Positions 25,001 through 37,000 of a stretch of DNA of 64,000 nt are shown in pieces (within the stretch, counting starts at the first letter, position 1; every line of letters begins with the position of its first letter). The notes beneath the pieces are model-generated. The model had not been told where the DNA came from, ran no database searches, and saw nothing but the letters and a program-made list of their open reading frames with translations. Source of the DNA: Sphaerolaimus hirsutus (Eukaryota; Nematoda; Chromadorea; Monhysterida; Sphaerolaimidae); the NCBI GenBank assembly GCA_964036195.1, contig OZ038455.1, positions 9,689,855 through 9,753,854 on the forward strand, read 5' to 3'. The translations under genes and the position numbers were made by a program.

Positions 25001-28000
25001 AAATTGCTGCACAGCGCGCACCACAATGTCTACCTCCGTCAAATTTTTAACAGACACGCCCTCGCTCGTTTCGAAACCCATGTGCACGATCACAGAAGAC
25101 AAAGGCACCTGATCTGCACCGCAAGCCATGAGCGGCAAAGTATCTCGCCACTGACTGTAATCGTGAAACGCGCGCAATTGGCCATCGTACGCAGCGACAG
25201 AATTCGCTTGAATCAGCGCGTCGTGGCCGCGGAAAACAGTCTCGAGCTTCAGAATTGGGCACAGCACACCTTCCACCAACCTGTTGATCAACGATGGATC
25301 AGGTTTCAGGATTGGGGCAATCCATGAATGCGGCCTGACCATTCGGGTCAACTGCTTGCTATCGCCAAACAAAAGCACCAAGCCATTGTGGGGGAGTCGA
25401 GCGTTTGAAACAGCGCCAAAAATGGCAGTTTCATCCGCCAGAGACGCCTCGTCCACAAATACCGCGGCATATTTCAAAACTTGCAGTCGCTTATCGCGCG
25501 ATGAATCCAAGGTCACATGGACTTGGCCTGGCTGCAGCACATTCAACACCACCTTATGCAACCTAGTAGCCACCCTAACGAGGCGTCGCATTTCGCGCTT
25601 GTAAATTTTGCCCCACACCTGGTTGTCATCGACAAAGCCAGCTGCGGCCCCCCACGCCTGCACGCCCTCCTCTTGACCATCGTCCAGTGGCACCAAATCA
25701 TCCTCGTCGTCTTCGTCGATGGACAAACGAACCAAAGGCAACTGCGACCGAATGGCTTCGAAAATGTCGGCGGGGTGCTGATTGTTCGCGATGATCTCGT
25801 TCAAAGTGTCACAAATATGGCGTTGAGCGGTAAAGCGTTCATAAGCAGTTAGCCAGTGGTCATTCAATCGGATCACATGCATGGGCATGTTTTGCGCGAT
25901 CAAATTCAGCAGCGGCAATTGCTGGAGCGTCATATCGACGTAGCGATCGTCAACTTCCAACAATGGACTCAGCACGCGAATCGCGAAAGCAGCGCGCACC
26001 TGACAGAAACGCGCATAGCCAGGTGTTTCGAAATTCGGTTTGTTATCCATCGCAGTCCACGTCTCCCTACTGCGCAGCAAAACTTCCACAACCCTTTCCA
26101 AAGTAGGCAGACCGATGTCCGCCAAACTTTGCAACGATCGTCTAGCAGACTCATCAGCGGCCGAATTCACACTGCAAGTAATCATTGTGGAGTGGTAAAG
26201 CGCATTTTTGTTTGCATCAGAGGGCAATTCCCTCTTCAGCGGGTTCGGCGGGTCATTTTTCTCAGTAAATTTGAACGCAACCGCGTACGCACACTGACTT
26301 TGCACAGTCGTTTTACCGGAACCGAACAGTGAATCACACATCAACAATAGCGGCGCAGTTTTTCGCACAGACTTGATAACTGACGCAATCACACGCCCCT
26401 GCCCCTCCTGCGGCCGAAAATCACCCTGATGCGCTTGCAATAAATCTTCGCATGTGCCTCTGCGCACCTCTGCATACAACCCGTCAGACTCAATTTTTTC
26501 GAGCGTGCGCTGCCAATCAGTCTCAACTTGGTTCAACTGCTTGTGCAGCACTACCGCCATTTTGACCTGGTCTTCCACAGCGAGCATTCCGGTGTTGCTC
26601 TCGGTTGGCCGGTAACCACTAGGCCCCATTATGCACAACCGCTCCAAAATTTCCATGCGGCCATTGTAGCTAGGCGACAAAGCGGAACCGCGCACCATGT
26701 AATCGCAATTAGGCAGCAAATGCGGCGACAGCGCCTGCGGCACCAACACATCCGGTTTGGCGACCAGCTGCACCGCCTCGGCAGTGATGTCGGCGCTGAC
26801 CGTGCGTAAATTTATTTGCGGGCGGCCAGTCAGAGCACGCTCTTCCCCCCGGGGATCAGCTTCGACGATTTGTAGCGACGACATGGGCGAAGTAAAATTC
26901 AACATGTAGCCCTGCGCCTTATTCCTGTGCCACTCGGCCGTGTCGCGCATCGCAGCAGCTGGATTCAAATGCACGCGCTCCCACCTAATTATCGCAATTA
27001 ATCCCCGCGGCCCATTTTGCCAAGTCACCTGCGCGCGCACCGCTTTCGCCCTAGTCGCAGTGTATCGCAAATGCGCTTCGTGACACACGTTAGCAGCGGC
27101 CAAAAAGATGGAACGGAGCTGCAGCTGAGAAGTGAGACAATTTCTATTCATTTCGCCCTTCCACTCCATACCAGCCTCAATTTGCCGCGCCGAAAAAATA
27201 CGCACGCCATACGCATGACCCCAATAAAAGTTGTTAACCTTGCCGGCGTCATCGAAAGCGTGATACTCTACATGCGCCACACCTAATTGTCCGGCGTGCG
27301 GGTGTATGTCACTTTCCATGACATTTTCGCTGTGCGCAAAAATCAACTTTTCAGGGCCCGGATCCCGCTCGTCGGCGCCTTTGAAGGGGGGTGCACTGAT
27401 GTACCGCGAAGGGGTGAACGCTGCCCTCAAACGCAAATATCTCCACTTGGCCGGATAAGGATGATATCCTTCGCGATTTTCCTGTCCTCTCTGTGAAACT
27501 TCCGACGCTGGCTCATCGACGGAGAGGTCAACCTGTCCTTGCGAAACAATGACAACAGGGCGGCCCAAAAACAATGGCATTTGAGCGTCATTTTTCATAA
27601 TTGTGACGCCTCGCAATTCCCAATATTTCGGATTGGCGCTAACCCTACTGATACCCGTCGCGACAAAATGCATGCCGTGGCGGACAAGCGGCAAAAACAT
27701 GTCGTAAGCTTCGTTAGTCTCGCGATATTCCCTCAAAATTTTCTGCACCGACCGCTCACGAGCGCGCTCCGCTTTGTTGACCGAATAGGTGAAAAAGGGA
27801 TAAGCCGTTTCCGCTTCCGACCACTCCGGATAACTTTCCAAAAGCGCCTGCGCATCGCCGTCGAAACGAATGTGGCATTGATAACTGGTAGGACGCTGCT
27901 CGTTACCGACGTGAACTCGATCCACTATTCCCGACAACTTTTGGTTGATGACAAATTCAGGACAAGTCGATCGGGCGTTTCGAGGAGGATTGTAGGGCAG

Positions 28001-31000
28001 CGGCGGAATAGTGTCACCGCCCTGTTTTCCATGAGAAGTCCACGACTTGAGCGGCGCCTTGGCTATGCGCCCGCCACGGTACGAACTGGAACTCGCTCCA
28101 TACCCACCCATAGGTACGCCACCCGAACTAGTCATATTTCACACTTCAAAGTAGAGCACCGGAAAACACAACTTATTGCTACTTAAAATGCGCCACCCAG
28201 AATGTCGGCACCGAAATGCACGAAGGTCTGAGCGACACCCTAATCGAAAAGTTGCGAATTATTTTCAACGCACTACGTTGAACGTATTGCGCCAAAAATA
28301 ATTTTTATTTTGTTGCGAAATGGGCGAAAATGAGAATGAAATTAAAGAACAAATTTAGAACGAAATAAATGCGATGGTATGAACAACTAACGAATTAAAC
28401 TTGCGGCGATAATTAGAAACGAACAATTAATAACACTGATAAAATTTTCGCGCTTTACCTTTTACATAAAGAACAACTTTTTACCTCAAAATTACCTTGC
28501 GCACAATCAAAAATACCAAATTTGCAACCCCGAACTCACCACGAATTGACGGTCAGAATTAAACGCGAATAATCCAAAAATAAATTTTAATTGAATTTTC
28601 GAACGGAATAATTAACTTGAAACACTTTAGGTTGAAGAGCGGAAAATCTCAGGGTTTTTAACCGAAAATCTGCGAATAAGTGGGATTAACTGGCTCATTT
28701 GTCAGTTTAACGCGATCAGCATGAACGGTATAAGTTTTCTTAGACAACCTATTAAACACGGTCACAATGGGATGCACATAATCTAAACATTCATACGGGC
28801 CAATATAATGATGCGTGAATTTCTTAACGCGACCTAACTTTCGAAGAATTCGGGGCGAATAAACACGAACTGATTGACCGGGCTTCAAATTCAAGCGGCG
28901 CGCACTGCGATTTGCATAAAAACACTCTTTTTCTTGCGCGCGCTGTAAAGCCGAATGCGCGGCCGTGCGGACGTCCGAAAGTCGCGCGTCTAAATTTGAC
29001 ACAAAGGGACTGTACGCCATCGGCTTATCGGTCTTATCGGTGCCATTTCCCGTCGGCTTGATCATACGCTCCCAAAGTGACGGAGAATTTGATCCAAATA
29101 GCAACGCATATGGTGTCACTTTCATAGAGGGGTGCATAGACGTATTATACGCATAGACAGCGGCGCCTAAGTGTTTGTCCCAATCCGAATGCGAGCCATT
29201 CACATAATGTGAAATTATTTCCATTAAGACGCCATTCCTACGCTCAACCAAACCATTCCCCTTTGGCGTATAATTGAAACACTTATGCTGCACTGTATTT
29301 AGATAACGCAGCAATTCCGCAAAAATGCCGCCAATGAAGCTTGGTGCATTGTCGGATAAGATTACAGCGGGCACACCAAAAATCGGTAACACATGTTGCA
29401 AAAACGCAATAGCCACAGTATCTTGCTTCAAATTAGGAACAGGCACTGCTAAACCAAAACGCGTACATTGATCCACAAATACCAATACATGCACATTCCT
29501 TTTTTCGGTAATTGGCAATGGCCCTACTGCATCAATCGCAATAAAATCACCAGGAAACTTAGCGATTTTCCGGCTCTGAATTTGAGTTTTCATTGAGCGG
29601 CGCAATCCTTTCTTCGCGTTGCACGAAGGGCAAGTAGAAACCCATCTAGCGCATTCTGGACGCATATTTGTAAACCAAGCAAATTCGCGCAATCTTTCAA
29701 ACGTTTTCATCACACCTAAATGTCCAGCAGTGGGATGATTATGAGCCAATTCTAACACAGTGACAACTAGTGACTGGGGAATGCACGCAGGGTCGTATTT
29801 CCTTTCACCCACTAATATTGACGGGTCTGCATCACGCCTGATCACATCAAATTGATCAATGAAAAACGGTGAGGCCCTACGCAAAGTAGATTCCTCGCAC
29901 ATGCGACGAATCGTAATTATATACGGTTCTTCTTTTTGCAAACGCGACAACTCTTCAATTGGAGTAATGGGAGGAGGTAAAGCATCGAGTTTTTCCGGTT
30001 TCTTAATTAATTGAACAGAACGGCGGCCACCAGCCATTAATTTAGGCGCATCGTCACTTTTGGGCGGCGATTTCAAAGCATTTTCAGAATTGGACTCCAC
30101 CTTCTTTTTACTTCGCACACGCATTGTCATTGGATGCGGCGCCCGCACAGTAGCAACGCTTGCCACTGGCAGTTCAGTAGCTACCGTAACTGACGGTTCC
30201 AAAGACTTCATTTTCGCATGTTTCAGCCAATTTTGAGCAGCAGCCAATCGCGCCATGGCCTTAGCTACCGCTTGACAAGCCAAATGTTCCTCAGATGTTA
30301 ACAACGCCATTTCCTCAGTCAAAATTCTCGCCAATTCATCAACAGGTATATCAAATGCATATTCTTCAAACGCTTCGTCCAAATTAACACGCTCATCAAA
30401 TTCAACGGGTGCATCACGCCGGCGCGACAAAGCATCAGCCAATTCGTTACTTTTCCCACGCAAATGCTTAAAAGTAACTTGATATGATTGAATAGCAAGC
30501 GCAAATCGGTGCAAACCCGTATGGGGATGGGTTTCCAAATTTGGATTTTTTACCCATGAAATACTTTTCGCATCAGTCCAAACTTCAAACGGCCGGCCCG
30601 CTAAATAACAATGCCAATTGCGTATGCTCTCAAAAATAGCACATGCTTCTTGCGTAATTGCAGGCCATCGGGATTGCGCTTCAGAAAGTTTTCGACTATA
30701 AAATGAACACGCATGCAAAGCGGCGGCAGGTTCAGCGCGTTGTACTAAAATGCCAGCTAATGCAACTTTAGAAGCATCGGTAATAATTATGAACGGTTTA
30801 CTGGGATCAGGATACTGTATACAGGGACTTTCAGCCACCATCACTTTCAACTTATTAAAAGCTTCCAAAGCGGCGGGGTTCGCATTTAAATCTACGGGAG
30901 TACTTCCGCTATACTTTTCAGTTCCTAATTCAGTTTTTGTTCGAGTTAAATTAGACAAAGGAGCGGCATATTCAGCACATTTATGAATTAATCTCCGGAA

Positions 31001-34000
31001 AAACCCAACAGCGCCTAGGAACGCTTTAACTTCACGCACACATACAGGTAGCGGCCAATCACTCAAATACTTTCGCTTGTCATCCGGTATACAAATCCCT
31101 TCACGCCCTACCATATAACCCAGGAATTTAACAGCAGTTGTGCGCGCGAAAAAACACTTTTTTGGGTGTATTTTAAAACTGCTACTTATCAAACGCGACA
31201 AAACCTGACTTATATCACTCAAATGATCTTCCCATGACCTACTGTAAATGAGCAAATCATCTATATATACCAACACATTTCGATGCAATAATCCAGCCAT
31301 TGTAACTTCAAAACAGCGCTGCGCTAAAGCCGGGGAACACTTTAATCCCATCGGCAAGCGTTTCATCTGAAATTGACCAAAACAATTACGAAACGACGTA
31401 ATATGTCTATCATCCGGATGCAGCGCAATGTTGTAAAACGCTTGATTGATATCGACACTGCTAAAAATATTTGCAACTGTGCAATGACTCTATTGTATCG
31501 TCTAATCTGGGCAGCGGAAATTGGGGAGCGTGAACTACTGCATTTAATCGTCGATAATCTATCACCATGCGCTTGGCACCATCCGGCTTAGTAACAACTA
31601 ATGTCGGCGCGCAGTACGGACTCGTACTGTGTTCAATGACGTCATGCTCAAGCAGGCAACTTAAATGCTTTTCTAAGTACTGCTGGTCATCCAAACTCAA
31701 CCTATACATTCGACACGCGACCGGAATTTTACTAGTCAACTGAAGTCGATAATCAACCAATTCACTGTATCCCAAATCATACTTATCCCTGGCGAAAGCA
31801 TCCTGATGAGTCAAAATTAACTCTTTTAATTGCTGGCGCTTAATTTCGTCCAATTCAACCGGTACTTCAAAATCCATTTCCCTCCCATCGGCACAAACCA
31901 CTTTCATAGTCGTATTCGCCGCTTTTGAAGGTACAGTGCCCTTCGTTGGTACTTTTTCCTCACTAGCTTCAAGTATAGTATCGGTAAAACTCATATCACG
32001 CTCGCGGCACTCTCGCACCCACTCAGCAGGCGGATCACCTCGACGCACTTGTAAAACACACTCCACTGGCTCTACGATGGCAATTTTCTGGCCCACCTGC
32101 AACTTTACTGGCACCTCAGTCACATTAACACACCTCACCGGAAATAATTCACTCGCGCTTTCATAAACAGCATTAGCTGCAAACACACCCGTTTTCACAT
32201 GAAATTCGTTCAAAGGCTCAATCGCAAACGTCAATTCATCAATTGGTTCAGATAATTTCGCACTAATTATCGTTTCATGCCGCGGCTTAATTTCAGTCGG
32301 TTCAGTCACAACTGCATAAATATGCCGTTCTTGCACTACAGGCGACGGGTTGTCAAAAGGCACAATCAACTTTTTACGCGCATCACCACTCTCAATTCGC
32401 AACTCACGCGCAGGCATATCAATAACCATATGCCTCAACACATCAGCGCCCAATAAAATATCGTCCGACAACCCGCTAATCACCTGAAACACAATAGAAA
32501 ATGCTTTCCCGGTAATCATCACTTGAAGTTCCAACTGACCCTCAATTTGCAATTTGCATTGAGACGCGCTTTGCAATCCCCCCACAGGCGTGACCTCATC
32601 AAACGCTATGCAATTATTTCGATGCCTAGCCAACACCAGCGGGCTGCACAATGACCTCATCGCACCTGTGTCCAACAGACACCTTTTGTATTCATTCCCC
32701 TCAATTTCTACCGTAATCGACGGACTATAGTAAATTGGCACGAGTTCTTTACGCTTAGCCGTAATACTTTTGATGTTCGCAATTTCTTCACTGGTCAGCG
32801 TGACTACATTCACCTTTTCCATGACGGCAGAACCTTTAGGAACGCGCAGCGGCGGCAAACGCTTAAATCTACTCACTGGCGTTTCTTCAATATCGGCGCC
32901 ATACCCTGAACTGTCAGCGCTAACTGGATTTAACTTTTGCGGCGGTGTCACGGGGGTCGCACCCCTTGCAGGATTGCGCCTATTTTCTATCGCTAACATG
33001 CGATTTAATTGAACCCGCAACACTCTCATTTTTATCCAATCACACACTGTGAACACTAAATACAACACCAGTTCACACAAAGCGGGCAGAATATATCTCA
33101 AAAACACGGAAGTGCACATTCCAGCGATAAATCCCTCAAGAAAATTTCGCACGGTCAAAATCCACTCATCTGACACTCCTTTTTTCTTAACAACGCCACC
33201 ACTTGGAACACCCAGGGCGTCAACACTTGCAAAAAACGTAAATAGACAGCACAGGAAAAACACACGGTTCAACACACTGGGCAACATACTCGGTTCCGAC
33301 CACGTTCGGTACAAAGTTGGCACGCTCGCTTCACAATAATCGGACAACACATACAATTCAGAATCAGATGACGTTCGCGACAAACTAATGTCCGGCGGTT
33401 CACACCTAAACGTATGCATGGTCAATTCTAACAGCGCTGCTAACTTAACATACGTCAACGTGTCCTCAGGGTCGTCATGCGGATGCTCATCAGCATGCTC
33501 ACAAAACCCGCTAATATTTAACCCCTGCAAACCCATGTGTTGCAATTGAGCCCACCACTTAGTTCGAAATATCATGCTATCTAACGAATGCGCATAAACC
33601 CAAGGCATAATCCAAGCCTCTCTTTCGAGCATGAATTGATGTTCTTGCGGCGTTATTTCAGGCGGATTGCATGGATCCTCTGCTTCCTCATCCGAACTTT
33701 CAAGACCTGGTAAAACCCTAATCATGCGCACATATTCCTTACTTTCTTGCACGCTGCGTGCATGATTCACTGAGTTCGCAGACACGCGCGTCGGATTTAA
33801 CGCAGTCAATTCAGTTGACGGAGGGGCCGCAATGGCCATTTGCGATGATTGAACTTGTTGCACTGGAGACCAACCAGTAGTTGACACTTGCGCGGGAGGG
33901 GGATAATACAGGTAAGGCGCCGCTTGCATGGAATATACAGGTTGCTGTGCAGAGCGCATCATGTTCGCTGGACCTCTAAAGTTATTCATTGGTCGCTGCG

Positions 34001-37000
34001 ACGGGCCGCGCCGAAAATTTCTAAAGCGCGCTCTTTCCTCTTCTGTCAATTTAGGACAATCAGAGCGAAAGTGATCATCTGCCCCACATTCATAACAGCC
34101 CTCATCAAATTTACGCGGCCTAAATTTGGAAACTGGTTTCGCAGCATTGTTACCTATCAATTGCTTTTCCAAGTCAACTAAACGCTTATCCTTATCCTCT
34201 AACTGCCTAGAAAGTTCTTCCAATTTCACTCGCTGTTCCTCAAACTTTGGATTTTCCGCCGCCGCCGGAATGGGCGGGGAATTTCCGAAAGCTCCCGCAC
34301 CCCCTAAAGCAAAAATTCGCTCGATTACCGAATTGGTGGCTTCTGAAACTAATTCAGCGTTGGATTTTGACTTTTTCTTACCACCCACTTTGTCCTTATC
34401 AATTTCCAGAAAACTTTCTTGCGTGCGCGCATTATTAACTACATCTTGAAACTTAGCCCCAGCAGTAATAGATACATTCCTACGAATATCAGGATACAAT
34501 CCACTAACAAATTTCGCCACTGCCATCTTTTCGCGTTCAAGTTTTGAAAGTTTCGGAAAAGCGTGTTTTATAATCTTCTCCAGCCGCACTGACCAATTTA
34601 ACACATCTTCATCTTCGCCCTGCTCACTACTAATTACTTCCCTTTGCGCATGATGCTCCGAAATGGGGTTAGTATAATAACGTTCCAAAGCATCCATGAA
34701 CTCCTCATAATCCAAATTGATCAATTCACTCTTATGCGACATGTAAATCGAACGCGCGCTGTCACGCAAATAAACCGGAAGCAGCGATTTTCGCTCATCC
34801 GTCGGAATTTGCAACGCCTCACAAACTGCGTCCCAATTTTTACGCCAATCAGCAAATTTATCATCAGCGCGCCCCTTAAATGGTATCACCTGTCCAGTAA
34901 GCGCGGTCATGGCAGCAGCATAACCCTCCCTACTAGTAGCAATCATACTCACAGCAGGTATAGGTGGTGTGGTAGCGGTAGAGCACCCTCCCGAATTAGA
35001 AACAGCGCTAATTATAGAATTAATCGCTTGCATGTCAGGCTTTTCTAAATGAATATACTCGGCAAATGCATTAATCGCGTCCACAATTTGACTCACATCA
35101 TTTCGCAAATTATAGCAGTCAACACCTAACTTTACTAATGACACTAATTTTTCGTCATTATCACTCATGTTCCCATTTTCCAAAGAACTCATGGGTCGCT
35201 GATTATACAAATAAGCGGCAATACTCACCGTTTGAGTCACAACCTGACTAAGGTTCCATTCTGACCCCTGAACCGAATTCCCCACTATTGACGAATTAAT
35301 TTGATTCAAAGTCAAATTTTTCGCTTGAATCAACAATTGCACCACATCGGGACCCGTGTTCACACCACTACCGCTCGCATGCGCCATACTCAAGGTAGAA
35401 TACCGGAAAAACACACACTCACTCGACGACTGGGTACTCGCGCTTCGGTACCCGGCACTCGCGCTTCGGTGCCCTAACTTACTTTGCCCTACGGTCGGGA
35501 ATGGCACCTCCGCACCCGCACTTGGCTTGCCTTGCTCAAAGGTCGGGAATGACTCCTCCGCACCTCTTTCAGGGACCGGTCCTTCCGCGTCCACCCAGCA
35601 GTTGACGTCAAAGTCGTTAGGTTCGTCACTCAACTCAGCGGTTCCCGGTTCAGAACAGTGCGCGTCCGTACTGAACTGAACCAATTTCGATTTTTTCTTA
35701 CTTTTCCGCTTTTCCCTTTTTTGCCCACTAATAATTTCGTCAGTTTCACGTCCCAAAACAAAAATATCCGTGCTTATCGGTTGCGTCGATCGGGTAGCCT
35801 TCCGTTCCTCCAGCCGGGCGGTGGTTCGTTTGTTCTCACCAGCGATTGTCAAACGGTGATCAGTCGCCTGAACTCACTGGGAATATTAAACAAACCACTC
35901 GCTGCTACCAGTTGTCATGAATTTTCACCGGCTACTTTTTACTCAACCAAATTCCACTATGGCAAACTGCCAAGTTTTACCGATCTCACACCTACTCGTT
36001 GGATGAGCGACAAAGTAAGGCAACGGAAAAGCGACTACCGATTGAATTCGCAACGCACAATGGTGAATTCACCGAAGTGAATATCACAGGTGTACGCTAC
36101 GTCAATTAAGTTAGCTTTTTAGCGAATGGCGTCTTTATCAACGCACCAGCGATTAGTTGAATGTCTAATTTACACCAAGGGGTCCGAAGTTTTTAGAAGA
36201 GATTTTATTTTTAGGCGATTTTTAGACTCAGAATTCACACATTTAGATAGAACACAGGGAACACACTGAGAGCGAGTTTCTAACCAGCGGCACAAAACCT
36301 TCGAAAAAACTCCAAGAAAATGAAACCGAAGCAATTTCGACTGAATCGACCCCTACTCTAAATTACGGTACGCTTTTATACGCAACAACATAAGCCAAGT
36401 CCAGACAACACTTCCACATACCACGAGAAGCATGCTTACAAACGACTTTACAGACACACGGAATTTTAAAACGGGCATACCTAAAATTATTCACGGCGTC
36501 AGTTTACAGGATACGTCGATCAACTACACAAAAACACAAAGAATTCACGCGCCAAAAATCGGGATGGGAACAAGAGCGAGTACAAAAATAGAAAATGAGA
36601 AAATGAACGAATGCGACAAGAATAAAAAGAACAGGAAAAACACACACGAGATACTGTAAAAACTTGTTTTAGCGCGAAAAAAATGGCGGGCGATTCAAAT
36701 TTTACTCAGCGAACTCTACCGAAATCCCAAAACCACCTCCACGAACGGGGAAACACACAGCAATTAGCGAAACAAATAAACACGCGAACAGTAATCCCAT
36801 CAGCAAAAAGAGCGTATAATAAACGAAAATGACGTTGATATCCAAAGCGTAAGAAGCACACGTATTATTAATGCACAACGAAAAAATGTCGTAAGCGGGA
36901 TAATCCATGATAAGATTAGGATACCGGTAAGGCGAATGGAATTAACTTTCACACTGACTGTCAAGGAAAAAATGAATTACGGTACCTTTTTAAAGACTCT

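Noticed and set aside
24031..27496. Many long plus-strand frames across the helicase region
   Set aside because: They are antisense shadows of a GC-richer 1518-codon gene with clear SF1 motifs on the minus strand. None shows a domain.
23579..28135. Envelope glycoprotein in the third ORF of the LTR element
   Set aside because: The frame lacks a signal peptide, membrane anchor and cysteine pattern, and instead has a complete helicase motif set.
28658..35852. Programmed frameshift between Gag and Pol
   Set aside because: Gag, protease and the start of RT share one frame. The only shift lies inside RT at a T run, where a one-base error or mutation is simpler.
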